Positions 27,990-37,408 of a stretch of 64,000 nt of DNA are shown here, piece after piece; position 1 is the first letter of the stretch, and the number at the start of each line of letters is the position of its first letter. The translations under genes and the position numbers were made by a program. The stretch is from Candidatus Aquidulcis sp. (GTDB taxonomy: Bacteria; Chloroflexota; Anaerolineae; UBA4142), in NCBI GenBank assembly GCA_020723345.1, contig DYJA01000023.1:1-64000 (forward strand), read 5' to 3'. The notes under the pieces are model-generated. The model did no database searches. It was given only the letters and a program-made list of their open reading frames with translations, and had not been told where the DNA came from.

Positions 27990-28832
27990 CTACGCGCGTA
28001 TGCTCGTGGCTCTCTCCCGCAGCCGCTCCACAACCTCGAACGGCACATCCACGTCCCCAAGATTACTCAAGTGCGCCATTTTTTTCAAGCCGTGAAAATC
28101 ACTCCCGCCGGTCACAAGCAGATCGTACCGCTTTGCCCAGCGAACGAGATCATCGCGCATCATTTCATCGTACGCGCCATAGCGCGCTTCCAAGCCGATC
28201 AACCCAACCTTGACCAGCGGTTCGATCCAGTGCGTCACGTCGCGTGGATGCGCGAGCACCGGCACACCGCCCGCGCGCAACACCAATGTCACCGCGTCTT
28301 CCGGCGTCAAGCGAAAACGTTCGACGTACGCCGGACCAGTACGCCCGATGTACCGGTCGAACGCTTCGGATATCGTCGCGACGTGTCTCGCTTCGACGAG
28401 CGCCTGCGCGACGTGCGGTCGTCCCAGCGACGCGTCTCCGGCAATCTGCTTGACGCGCTCGAACGAAATCGGCGCGCCGAGCGCGGTCAATTTCTTGGCC
28501 ATCTTCTCCGCGCGCCCGTATCGCCCATCGCGAAACTTGACGAGCATTCCTTCAAAACTTGGATCGTGCCAGTCCACGAAATAGCCCAGCACGTGGACTT
28601 CGGTCTGCGGCACGTCGCAGGACAGTTCCACGCCGGGTACGATTTCCAGCGTGGTTCCGCGCGCCGCATCGATCGCCGCGTCGATGCCGTCGACCGTGTC
28701 GTGATCGGTCAACGCGAGCGCGGACAAACCGCGTTCGCACGCATAGCGCACCAAGTCTGCCGGAGACAACTCGCCATCGGACGCGGTGGAGTGCGCGTGC
28801 AAATCTACACGCGCCGAAAAAGGATCAGGCAT
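27990..28832 (-). CDS. PHP-domain phosphoesterase (YciV/RNase AM-like)
   Basis: VDLHAHSTASDGELSPADLV, ALTDHDTVDGI, VPGVELSCD, VLAHPRDV, GGSDFHG. Confidence 0.9.
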   Translation of the reverse strand: MPDPFSARVDLHAHSTASDGELSPADLVRYACERGLSALALTDHDTVDGIDAAIDAARGTTLEIVPGVELSCDVPQTEVHVLGYFVDWHDPSFEGMLVKFRDGRYGRAEKMAKKLTALGAPISFERVKQIAGDASLGRPHVAQALVEARHVATISEAFDRYIGRTGPAYVERFRLTPEDAVTLVLRAGGVPVLAHPRDVTHWIEPLVKVGLIGLEARYGAYDEMMRDDLVRWAKRYDLLVTGGSDFHGLKKMAHLSNLGDVDVPFEVVERLRERATSIRA

Positions 28833-28879
28833 ATTGATTATGACGGGTTGGGGACGCGGGCGTCAACGTCCCCAACCAA

Positions 28880-29191
28880 TTATTCGGGCTTTGGCGGTGG
28901 GGGTACTTCGACCTTGGGTGTGAACGTGCCGCGCACCTCCACCAACATCTTGACCGCCGTCCGTTCCTCGCCGCTCACGTCCACTTCGACGAACGTCGGC
29001 ACGCAAGCGATGTCCAACCCATCGCGTTCGAGATAACCGCGCGCGATGGCGATCGCTTTGATCGCTTGATTGACCGCGCCCGCGCCAATCGCCTGAACCT
29101 CCGCGTGTTTGTGCTCGCGGATGACTCCGGCAATTGCGCCCGCGACCGCCGTGGAGCGCGATTTGGCTGAGACCTTGATCGTGTCTACCAT
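28880..29191 (-). CDS. spoVS: Stage V sporulation protein S family
   Basis: IKVSAKSRSTAVAGAIAGVIREHKHAEVQAIGAGAVNQAIKAIAIARGYL. Confidence 0.92.
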   Translation of the reverse strand: MVDTIKVSAKSRSTAVAGAIAGVIREHKHAEVQAIGAGAVNQAIKAIAIARGYLERDGLDIACVPTFVEVDVSGEERTAVKMLVEVRGTFTPKVEVPPPPKPE

Positions 29192-29426
29192 GGGATCCCT
29201 CCTGTGACGCCGAACCGCTTGAGAACGTTTGACTCTGAGTGCGATTCTCCCGCGTGTGTGCGTCCCGCGCGTTCACGCGATCCCTTGCCTCGCGCGAACG
29301 CGCAATCGTGTTGCGTGATGACCACCGGATTCAACAGAGTCGGATGATGTCTCGGGATTGTTAAACAGGGATCGAAAACGATTGCGTTCGCTTCCGCCGC
29401 CGCGGCGCGGCGGAAGCCGAATGATT

Positions 29427-30965
29427 TTATTTCGCGTACTCGACCGAGCGCATTTCGCGAATGACGGTCACTTTGATCTGACCGGGATATTCCAAATTAT
29501 CTTCGACTTTGCGCGCGATCTGCTTGCTCAAGTTGATCGAACCCAGATCATCGATTTCTTCGGGCTTGACAATGATACGTATTTCACGCCCGGCTTGGAT
29601 TGCATACGACTGCTGCACTCCTTGGAACGCGTTTGCCATCTGCTCCAACGCTTCGACGCGTTTCAAGTACTGTTCCAACGATTCGCGCCGCGCGCCCGGA
29701 CGCGCCCCGCTGATCGCATCCGCCGCGACGACGAGCACACATTCGAGCGATTGCGATTCGTCCTCGCCGTGGTGCGCCGAAACGATGTTGCAGATCGGTT
29801 CGCTGACGCCGTACTTGCGCACGATGTCCGCGCCGGTCAACGCGTGCGCGCCGCCAACTTCGTGCGACACGGCTTTGCCGATGTCGTGCAGTAACGCGCC
29901 GGTTTTGGTGATCGCGACGTTCGCCTTCAACTCCGACGCCATCATTCCGGCGAGGTGCGCGGTCTCAATCGAATGCGCCAGCACGTTCTGCCCGTACGAC
30001 GTGCGGAATTTCAACTGCCCCAACAATTTGATCAGTTCGGGATGCAATCCGGTCACGCCGACTTCGAGCGCGGCTTGCTCGCCCGCTTCGAGAATTTGCG
30101 CGTTGACCTCTTCTTCCGCCTTCTCGACGATTTTTTCGATCCGCCCCGGATGAATCCGCCCATCGTTGATCAATTTGTTCAAGGCGAGCCGCGCCACTTC
30201 GCGCCGCACCGGATTGTGGCTAGATAATATCACGGCTTCAGGTGTATCGTCAACCACCAGATCGACGCCGGTCGCGACCTCAATCGCACGGATGTTCCGC
30301 CCCTGGCGCCCGATGATGCGCCCCTTCATTTCGTCGTTCGGCAACGGCACGAGCGAAACCGTCGTCTCGGCGACCTGATCGGACGCGACGCGCTCAATCG
30401 CGGTGGTGATGATTTCGCGCGCGCGATGATCGCCTTCCTCGCGCGCTTGCTGTTCGATTTCGCGGATCAGCCGCGCAGCATCTCCGCGCGTATCCTTTTC
30501 GACTTGTTGCAACAAGATTGCCTTGGCATCCTCCACGCTCAAGCCGGAGATGCGCTGCAACTCTTGAAGTTGTTTCGCTTCATTCTGCTGCAAGTTCTCG
30601 CGAATGCGATCCAGGTCTTTTTCCTTGCGTTCCAATTTTTTCTCGCGCTGTTCCAACGATTCTTGCCGTCGGTCGAACGCTTCGCGCCGGTGCCGCAAGC
30701 GCTCGTCCTCTCGCTGCAAGTCCTGGCGTTTCTTCTTCAGATCGTTGTCGACTTCGTCATGGTACTTGAGCGCCTCGTCCTTGGCTTTCAAAACGATGTC
30801 TTTGGCTTTCGCCTCGGCTTCCGCCAACGTTTTGCGCGCCTCCGCGACTTGCGCCTTGATCTGCGCGCTCGCAAAATTCTTTTGGATGACGTACCCGACC
30901 ACGAACGCGATGGCACCAGCTCCAAAAATCAAAACTAACTCAATCAACATGTCCATACTACCCAT
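29427..30965 (-). CDS. rny: Ribonuclease Y
   Basis: N-terminal TM, coiled-coil, KH ([15 protein letters not shown]), HD ([34 protein letters not shown]); C-terminal EMRSVEYAK. Confidence 0.95.
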   Translation of the reverse strand: MGSMDMLIELVLIFGAGAIAFVVGYVIQKNFASAQIKAQVAEARKTLAEAEAKAKDIVLKAKDEALKYHDEVDNDLKKKRQDLQREDERLRHRREAFDRRQESLEQREKKLERKEKDLDRIRENLQQNEAKQLQELQRISGLSVEDAKAILLQQVEKDTRGDAARLIREIEQQAREEGDHRAREIITTAIERVASDQVAETTVSLVPLPNDEMKGRIIGRQGRNIRAIEVATGVDLVVDDTPEAVILSSHNPVRREVARLALNKLINDGRIHPGRIEKIVEKAEEEVNAQILEAGEQAALEVGVTGLHPELIKLLGQLKFRTSYGQNVLAHSIETAHLAGMMASELKANVAITKTGALLHDIGKAVSHEVGGAHALTGADIVRKYGVSEPICNIVSAHHGEDESQSLECVLVVAADAISGARPGARRESLEQYLKRVEALEQMANAFQGVQQSYAIQAGREIRIIVKPEEIDDLGSINLSKQIARKVEDNLEYPGQIKVTVIREMRSVEYAK

Positions 30966-30973
30966 CCTCCATC

Positions 30974-31621
30974 TCAGCGAGGCGTCTCCACCTCGGAATC
31001 TTGCGCGTGACATTCATTCCACGCGCGCGTCGCGGCCTCCTTTGCCACGTCGTATGCAAATCCGCGCCGAACCAGGAACGCGATCAGTTTTTCCAGAAAC
31101 GCGCGCCGCTCTAAATTACGCCAACGCTGCGCGCGCGCCAGTCCGGCGCGGTACGCGCTTTCGCTTTCGTCGATTTCGCCGACCGCTTCCGCAATGGCGG
31201 CATTGCCCAAGCCCTTGCGCTTTAGTTCAAAGCGCAGCGCGCGCGCGGCGCGCGGCTTGAACTGCTCGCGATTTTCGACCCAGTATTTGGCGAACGCGGC
31301 GTCGTCGAGCAGACCCGCGTCCGTCAAACGCGCGATCACTTGCGCGATCACCTCTGCCGCGATTTTTTTCTTGGCGAGGTGCTGTTTCACTTCCGCCGCG
31401 CTGCGCGGACGCGGTTCCAAAAATCGCAGCGCTTTTTCGCGCGCAGTTTCAAACGCCTCCTCGGCTTCGAGCCGCTTGAGATCGTCGGCAGTCAGCGCTT
31501 GACCGACGCGTAATTTCGCGGCGACCAATGCAGACACGCCCAGCGCGAATTGATCGTCCACGTACAGATTGAACCGATTCGCGTGTTTGACTTGCGGTTC
31601 CAGCGCAGTTATCTTTCCCAT
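30974..31621 (-). CDS. recX: Regulatory protein RecX
   Basis: [38 protein letters not shown]; directly downstream of recA. Confidence 0.88.
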   Translation of the reverse strand: MGKITALEPQVKHANRFNLYVDDQFALGVSALVAAKLRVGQALTADDLKRLEAEEAFETAREKALRFLEPRPRSAAEVKQHLAKKKIAAEVIAQVIARLTDAGLLDDAAFAKYWVENREQFKPRAARALRFELKRKGLGNAAIAEAVGEIDESESAYRAGLARAQRWRNLERRAFLEKLIAFLVRRGFAYDVAKEAATRAWNECHAQDSEVETPR

Positions 31622-32108
31622 ATCAAAACAAAATCGCCGCAGGAATTTCCCACGGCGATTCGCAGATCACGCGTCAACACGCGTGTCATCACAGACAGCA
31701 GATCGGGGTTATGTGATTGTCCGAATCAATTCAGACGTGTCGGCGCAATCCTTCGACTCTGCGACGCAAAGCGTCGCTTCGCACAGAAATCACGCCGATG
31801 TTTGAACAACGCGTCTAGCACAAAATGGAAAAGACAAAGCAAGCGGTCGCCAGCGCACTGCCGTACCGCGCCAAATCAAATACCACTGTCGGCGATTGAA
31901 ATTCGCCCCAGGGTCAGTCTGGATTATTACACTCGTTTGCAAATCCATTTACGCGTTTTCGGAACCGAGTTTCCCGTTGCCAATCCAAATTGCGGCACGA
32001 TTGGCAAATGCCGTCCAAGTGTCGAATCGTGTGGGAACGCCGCGCCGAACATTTGTGCGGGCGCGGCAATTACGACGATGCGCTCGCGTGAAGCGAGCGC
32101 ATCATGTT

Positions 32109-33215
32109 TTACTTTTCTGATTCCTCGTTGTCGTCTTCGTCGTCTTCATCGTCGGGATCGTCTTCGCCGCGCGCATCCTCGAGACTCTTGGGCACTGCGC
32201 CGTGCAAGCCCGCCTTCTCGCGAATCGCCGCGTAGAGCCGATCCATCATTTCAGAATTCTGTCTCAAATACTCGCGCGCGTTCTCGCGCCCCTGCCCCAA
32301 GCGCGTCCCTTCGACCGAATAGAACGCGCCTTTTTTGTCGATGATGTTCATCTCGACGCCCAAGTCCAGCACGTCCCCTTCGCGCGAGATGCCCTCGTTG
32401 TGCAAAATGTCGAACTCGGCTTTGCGGAACGGCGGCGCGACTTTGTTTTTCTTGACGCGCGCGCGCGTGCGATTGCCGATCACGTCCTCGCCGCTTTTGA
32501 TCGCGTCGACCGGGCGCACGTCGAGGCGCACCGACGCGTAGAATTTGAGCGCCATGCCGCCGGTCGTCGTTTCCGGATTGCCGAACATCACGCCGATTTT
32601 CTGGCGCAGTTGATTCGTAAAGATGACCGCCGTGTTCGATTTTTTGATCGCACCGGAAAGTTTGCGGAGCGCCTGACTCATCAAGCGCGCCTGCAAGCCC
32701 ATGTGCGAATCGCCCATCTCGCCTTCGATTTCGGCGCGCGGCACGAGCGCGGCGACCGAATCGATCACGACGAGATCGACTGCGCCGGAGCGCACGAGCG
32801 CTTCCGCGATTTCGAGGGCTTGTTCGCCGGTATCGGGTTGGGAAATAAGCAATTCGCCCGTGTTCACGCCGCAGCGCGCGGCATATTGCGGATCGAGCGC
32901 GTGCTCGACATCGATGAACGCCGCCACGCCGCCCATCTTTTGGGCTTCGGCGATGATGTGCTGACAAATCGTCGTTTTGCCGGACGCCTCGGGTCCGTAA
33001 ATTTCGGTTACGCGTCCGCGCGGAATTCCACCGATACCGAGCGCGAGATCGAGCGAGATCGAACCCGTCGGAATGGCATCAATTTTCATGCTCGTCGCAT
33101 CGCCCAACTTCATGATCGCCCCTTCGCCGTAGCGTTTTTTGAGGGACGCGAGAGTGGTTTCGAGTGCTTTGGTTTTACCGGTTTCGCTTGGCATTTTGGT
33201 CTCCTTGGCTGCCAC
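32109..33215 (-). CDS. recA: Recombinase RecA
   Basis: [56 protein letters not shown]. Confidence 0.98.
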   Translation of the reverse strand: MAAKETKMPSETGKTKALETTLASLKKRYGEGAIMKLGDATSMKIDAIPTGSISLDLALGIGGIPRGRVTEIYGPEASGKTTICQHIIAEAQKMGGVAAFIDVEHALDPQYAARCGVNTGELLISQPDTGEQALEIAEALVRSGAVDLVVIDSVAALVPRAEIEGEMGDSHMGLQARLMSQALRKLSGAIKKSNTAVIFTNQLRQKIGVMFGNPETTTGGMALKFYASVRLDVRPVDAIKSGEDVIGNRTRARVKKNKVAPPFRKAEFDILHNEGISREGDVLDLGVEMNIIDKKGAFYSVEGTRLGQGRENAREYLRQNSEMMDRLYAAIREKAGLHGAVPKSLEDARGEDDPDDEDDEDDNEESEK

Positions 33216-33356
33216 TCTACCACAAGTTCGTGGGATTAGTTTACATCAAGTAGGCGCAAAACGCAAGCCCGCGCACGTTAGACGGATTCGGAAGAGCGGC
33301 AGAGAAATTTGATTAGATTACCCGGCGCGCCGCGCGGTTCAACTTGATGCGGGGAT

Positions 33357-33385
33357 ATTATAACAGAACAAGTGTTCGGAGTCAA
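33357..33385 (-). promoter_or_regulatory. recA promoter TTGACT-17-TATAAT with SOS (LexA/Cheo-type) box in the spacer
   Basis: GAACAAGTGTTC at 33366-33377 matches the Gram-positive-type GAAC-N4-GTTC SOS box; -35 and -10 flank it exactly. Confidence 0.78.
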
Positions 33386-33406
33386 GTCCGGTACTAAAGA
33401 GGGGGA

Positions 33407-33435
33407 TTGAGAAAAATATTTTTCTGGTGTATAAT
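33407..33435 (+). promoter_or_regulatory. Promoter TTGAGA-17-TATAAT for the LysM gene
   Basis: -35 33407-33412, -10 33430-33435; palindrome GAAAAATATTTTTC overlapping. Confidence 0.65.
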
Positions 33436-33527
33436 GGCGGTACATAAGACAGTTACATAGGGCTAAATATCCCAACTGACCGCTTTTCGCCGACGCGAGA
33501 GGCGGCATCGCCAAAGGAGGTTGAAGA

Positions 33528-34016
33528 ATGCGCAAGATTATCGTGCTATCGCTCGTCGCTCTCTTCGCGGTGTTGGTGCTGACCGCGGCTAATCCCAGCC
33601 CAACATCCGCCGCCGCGCCGGTATCGTATTACGTCGTTCGCTATGGCGACACGATGGCTGGCATCGCCTGGCGCTACGGCGTGAGTTCCTGGGCGCTCGC
33701 GCGCGCGAATGGGGTTTGGGATCCCAACCACATCTACGCGGGACAGGTGTTGTACATCCCGTGCGCCGGTTGTTGGTATCCGCCTTATCCTTGCCCGAGT
33801 TGCTACAAGCCGTACCCGCAACCGTACCCGAAGCCGCATCCGTACCCAGGTCCAATCTACCGCTGCTCGTATCAAGTCCGGTACGGCGATACGATGAGCG
33901 GCATCGCGTGGCGCTTGGGCACGAATGCGTGGACGCTCGCGCGCTACAACGGCATTTACAACTTGAACTGGATTTACGCCGGGCAGTGGCTGCGCGTGCC
34001 GGGCTGCTATCTCTAG
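33528..34016 (+). CDS. Secreted protein with two LysM domains and a Pro/Tyr-rich linker
   Basis: Signal peptide; VVRYGDTMAGIAWRYGVSSWALARANG and QVRYGDTMSGIAWRLGTNAWTLARYNG. Confidence 0.92.
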   Translation: MRKIIVLSLVALFAVLVLTAANPSPTSAAAPVSYYVVRYGDTMAGIAWRYGVSSWALARANGVWDPNHIYAGQVLYIPCAGCWYPPYPCPSCYKPYPQPYPKPHPYPGPIYRCSYQVRYGDTMSGIAWRLGTNAWTLARYNGIYNLNWIYAGQWLRVPGCYL

Positions 34017-34030
34017 ATCCGACGCGCATC

Positions 34031-34069
34031 AAAAAACGAGGACTCGCGGGGGCGAGTCCTCGTTTTTTT
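34031..34069. terminator. Bidirectional intrinsic terminator
   Basis: AAAAAACGAGGACTCGC / GCGAGTCCTCGTTTTTTT between convergent genes. Confidence 0.92.
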
Positions 34070-34075
34070 GCCGCG

Positions 34076-34585
34076 CTACGTTTTCCGCTTTTGGATGTCC
34101 GCGCGATGAAACTTGTCGTGGATCACCAAAATCCGCAGCATCCCTCTGACCGATTGGCTACCCCAAACCGCGTGCTCGCCGGTGCGATCCAATTGCGCTG
34201 GCGAAAGCGTCGCGAGCCACGCGAGCGTGTCCGCGCGCGCGTCGTCTAGCGCCGCGCTGATTTCCTCCAGCGATTTGGCGCGCCAGCGTTCCGTCATCCA
34301 CGCGTTGAACTTGTCGAGTTCGAACGCGCCGGGAAAATCGGGATACTCGGCAGCGAACTCGCGCAGTTGCAGCGGCGCGTCTTGCGCCACCATCATTTTC
34401 GCAAATTTGACGTTGACCGCTTCCGCCATCGCGACGTGCGCGAGAATGTCTTTGATCGACCAATCGCCGTTGCCGAACGGGCGCAGCATCACCTCGCGCG
34501 GCATGTCCGCAATCGCGTCCAGCAATTTCGCGCGTTCGGTTTCCAATTTGGTTTTGATTTCCGCAATGGTTTCGGGCGTCGCCAT
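34076..34585 (-). CDS. DinB-like superfamily protein
   Basis: GDWSIKDILAHVAMAEA and VIHDKFHRADI conserved His pattern. Confidence 0.7.
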   Translation of the reverse strand: MATPETIAEIKTKLETERAKLLDAIADMPREVMLRPFGNGDWSIKDILAHVAMAEAVNVKFAKMMVAQDAPLQLREFAAEYPDFPGAFELDKFNAWMTERWRAKSLEEISAALDDARADTLAWLATLSPAQLDRTGEHAVWGSQSVRGMLRILVIHDKFHRADIQKRKT

Positions 34586-34670
34586 CTCGTCTCCTCCATT
34601 TCCGTTTCGCCATTATACTTGGCGCGCCGCCATTGCGCAAGACGTGTGACGCGCGTATAATCGGGAGGAA

Positions 34671-34698
34671 GATGAAAGATGAGAGATGAGAGATGAAA
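34671..34698. repeat. Heptad array (GATGARA)4 overlapping the start codon of the xdhC-like gene
   Basis: Units at 34671, 34678, 34685, 34692. Confidence 0.85.
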
Positions 34699-35766
34699 GA
34701 GGACTTGATAGCAACGATTGACGCGTGGCGCGCGCGTGGCGACGCGGTTGCGCTCGCGACCGTCGTAAAAACGGGCGGCGCGACGCCGCGTCCGCTTGGT
34801 GCGAAGATGATCGTCAACGCGCGCGGCGAATTCGCAGGCAGCGTCAGCGGCGGCTGCGTCGAAGGCGCGGTGATCGAGGAAGCGCGGCGCGTCCTGAAAA
34901 CGGGCAAGCCCAAGTTGTTGAAATACGGCATTGCGGACGAGACCGCGTGGGATGTGGGATTGAGTTGCGGCGGGATGATTGAAGTCTGGTTGGAAATTGG
35001 AAGTTGGAAATTGGAGGTTGGAAAACCAGGTTGGCTGGACGAGATCGAGCGCGCAATTGAATTGGATGAGTTGTGCGCGCTTGCAACGATTGTCAGCGGC
35101 GCGAACGTTGGCGCGCAGATGATCGTGTACGCCGACGGTCGCACGTCTGGCGATTTGGGAGACGCGGCGCTGACCGCGCAAGTCGCGCGCGACGCGCAGC
35201 GCGCGATGGAACATGAAATGCCGGAGAATCGCGCGTATGGCGACGCGGAGATTTTCATCGACGTGTTCGCGCCGAAACCGAAACTCGTCATCTTCGGCGG
35301 TGTGCATACCGCGATTCCACTGACGCAGTTCGCGCAGACGCTCGGTTTCCGCGTGACGATTGTGGACGGGCGCGAACGCTTTGCGAACCGCGAACGCTTT
35401 CCGACTGCCGACGAAATCATCGTCGAGTGGCCCCAGGACGCGCTCGCGCAAATCAAGATCGACGCGTCCACGTACATCGCGATCCTCACGCACGATCCCA
35501 AATTCGACCTGCCCGCGCTCGCCGCGCTGTCGAAAACCGCGCCACCGCGCTACATCGGCGCGATGGGTTCGCGCGCGACGCGCGCGCAACACTTCGCGGA
35601 ACTGCGCGCGCAAGGCGTCTCGGAAGAATTTTTATCGCGCGTGCACGGACCAATCGGCTTGGACTTGGGCGCGCGCACGCCGGAGGAAATCGCGCTCGCG
35701 ATCATCGCGGAGGTGATAGCGGTGCGATACGGGAAGAAAGGCAGAAGGATGAAGGATGAAGGATGA
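34693..35766 (+). CDS. XdhC/CoxI-family protein
   Basis: GDAVALATVVKTGGATPRPLGAKM; VSGGCVEGAV; IGAMGSRATRAQHF; GLDLGARTPEEIALAIIAEVIA. Confidence 0.9.
   Translation: MKEDLIATIDAWRARGDAVALATVVKTGGATPRPLGAKMIVNARGEFAGSVSGGCVEGAVIEEARRVLKTGKPKLLKYGIADETAWDVGLSCGGMIEVWLEIGSWKLEVGKPGWLDEIERAIELDELCALATIVSGANVGAQMIVYADGRTSGDLGDAALTAQVARDAQRAMEHEMPENRAYGDAEIFIDVFAPKPKLVIFGGVHTAIPLTQFAQTLGFRVTIVDGRERFANRERFPTADEIIVEWPQDALAQIKIDASTYIAILTHDPKFDLPALAALSKTAPPRYIGAMGSRATRAQHFAELRAQGVSEEFLSRVHGPIGLDLGARTPEEIALAIIAEVIAVRYGKKGRRMKDEG
34985..35027. repeat. In-frame heptad array (RRTTGGA)5 inside the xdhC-like gene, encoding WLEIGSWKLEVGKPGW
   Basis: GGTTGGAAATTGGAAGTTGGAAATTGGAGGTTGGA, 7-nt period. Confidence 0.85.
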
Positions 35767-35816
35767 AGGATGAAGGATGAAGCAATTTTTCATCCTTCAT
35801 CCTTCATCCTTCATAC
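35747..35816. repeat. Heptad inverted pair (GGATGAA)5 / (TTCATCC)4
   Basis: Units 35747, 35754, 35761, 35768, 35775; inverse 35789, 35796, 35803, 35810. Confidence 0.95.
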
Positions 35817-35821
35817 TTTGA

Positions 35822-36376
35822 TTACACGCCCAGCGTCGGCGCGACTTCCTTCAACGCCGCCAACACATTCCCAATGTGCTCGTCCAGCGGCACGCCGAGC
35901 GCGTCCGCGCCTTTCGCAATGTCCTCGCGATTCACGCCGCGCGCGAACGCCTTGTCCTTCCATTTTTTCTTCACCGAAGAAACTTCCAGATCGGCGAGTT
36001 TCTTCGAAGGACGCACGAGCGCGACGGCGATCACCAGCCCCGTCAATTCGTCCACTGCGTAGAGCGTTTTCTCCAGCGGCGTCACGCGTGGAATATCGAG
36101 CGCGTCGCCGTGCGACCAGATGGCGCGCACCCATTCCTCGGGAAAGCCGAGTTCGCGCAAAATCTCGCCGTCCTTCTGCGGATGCTGATCGGGAAACTTT
36201 TCGTACGCAAAATCGTGGACGAGTCCAATGTTGCCCCACAAGTTTTCGTCCTCGCCGAACTTGCGCGCGTACCATTTCATCGCGGCTTCTACGGCGAGAC
36301 AATGCTTGCGAAGTAAATCGCTCTGCGTGTACTCGCAGAGGAGTTGCCAGATTTCGTCACGGTTGAGTGGATTCAT
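35822..36376 (-). CDS. HD-domain hydrolase
   Basis: RKHCLAVEAAMKWYARKFGEDENLWGNIGLVHDFAYEKFP; AIWSHGDAL. Confidence 0.82.
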   Translation of the reverse strand: MNPLNRDEIWQLLCEYTQSDLLRKHCLAVEAAMKWYARKFGEDENLWGNIGLVHDFAYEKFPDQHPQKDGEILRELGFPEEWVRAIWSHGDALDIPRVTPLEKTLYAVDELTGLVIAVALVRPSKKLADLEVSSVKKKWKDKAFARGVNREDIAKGADALGVPLDEHIGNVLAALKEVAPTLGV

Positions 36377-36816
36377 TCTGCCTCATTTATGATTTCTGAT
36401 TTCTGATTTAGGATTTCGAGAAACTGCGCGGGCGTTACAATTTTGACGCGGCGATGCTGTTTGAGATCGAGCAAATGCTGATTGCCCGAAACGAGATAAT
36501 CTGCGCCGCCTTCGGCCGCGCACGCAAGTACCAGGTTATCGGGTGGATCCTGCGGAATGAGGTTTTCCACTTGATGAACGACAATCATTCTTGCGCTGTT
36601 GCGATGACGGTTGATGAAGCCAGTGATTGTTTCTTCATCTAGATTATATTTGCGCTGGATATGTCTCCGATGCAAGGCGTCACGCGCTTCATCAAGAATA
36701 GCTTCGCATGTCACTAACTCAAATTCCGTTGGACGCGCGAGAATCTGGGCTGGTTTTCCGACGGGTTTGATCAAGGCGCTCACAAAGACATTAGCATCCA
36801 AGACGATGGCAATCAT
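36373..36816 (-). CDS. PIN-domain toxin
   Basis: VLDANVFVSALIKPVGKPAQIL; DPPDNLVLACAAEGGADYLVSGNQHLLDL. Confidence 0.9.
   Translation of the reverse strand: MIAIVLDANVFVSALIKPVGKPAQILARPTEFELVTCEAILDEARDALHRRHIQRKYNLDEETITGFINRHRNSARMIVVHQVENLIPQDPPDNLVLACAAEGGADYLVSGNQHLLDLKQHRRVKIVTPAQFLEILNQKSEIINEAE
36383..36420. repeat. Heptad array (GATTTCT)n encoding the C-terminus of the PIN ORF (QKSEIINEAE)
   Basis: TTTATGATTTCTGATTTCTGATTTAGGATTTCG, 7-nt period. Confidence 0.75.
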
Positions 36817-37226
36817 TGGCGTTTCCGTTTACGTGTCTTGTATACTGTTTTTGATTCCGCCGCTATTTTCCTGGCTTTTTCCGCGCGCACTTCGGCAATG
36901 GCTAGAGCAATGTCACGGTCAACTTCTTCTTCGGGATAATCAGGCATCGTCGCGTGAACCTGTTCGAGAAACTCAGCAAGATCACGGCGAGCTTGCGCGC
37001 GGCGACTTGCCTCGTCAACCTTTTGCGCTACCTCAGGCGAGGCGCTGCCTGCATGCACAAGTTGTTGATAATCCGCCATCGGAATAATTGCGACGACGGG
37101 AATGCCGCTTTTCTCCACGATTAAATGTTCATTCGCTGCGTACGCGTGCTTGATGATTTCGCCGAACTTGTTTTTCGCTTCCGTCGCGCTCACGACGCGC
37201 ACCGTTGGGGCGTTCTTCATGCTCAC
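36813..37226 (-). CDS. Phd/YefM-type antitoxin
   Basis: VSATEAKNKFGEIIKHAYAANEHLIVEKSGIPVVAIIPMADYQQL; ATGA overlap with the PIN gene. Confidence 0.9.
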   Translation of the reverse strand: MSMKNAPTVRVVSATEAKNKFGEIIKHAYAANEHLIVEKSGIPVVAIIPMADYQQLVHAGSASPEVAQKVDEASRRAQARRDLAEFLEQVHATMPDYPEEEVDRDIALAIAEVRAEKARKIAAESKTVYKTRKRKRQ

Positions 37227-37232
37227 CTCCGA

Positions 37233-37278
37233 TTAGCCAATCTTGGCTAATTATAGCCAATGTTAGGCGGTGCGTCAA
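37233..37278 (-). promoter_or_regulatory. TA promoter TTGACG-17-TATAAT and operator TTAGCCAA-TC-TTGGCTAA
   Basis: Minus-strand -35 at 37273-37278, -10 at 37250-37255; perfect 8-bp palindrome at 37233-37250. Confidence 0.75.
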
Positions 37279-37408
37279 GAACAACGGACAAGTGCGGATT
37301 AAACGGACGGAACATCGCGCGCGGTCTGTCCGTTCAATTCGATTCAGTCCGTCGTCATCCCCCGATTACAACGGACAACACCGAAAAGCAACGGACACAT
37401 CCACTTGT

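Noticed and set aside
31622-32108. 487-bp gap between recA and recX as a hidden gene or ncRNA
   Set aside because: Only short ORFs and two hairpins (about 31632-31661 and 32077-32103) without clear promoter or T-tract logic.
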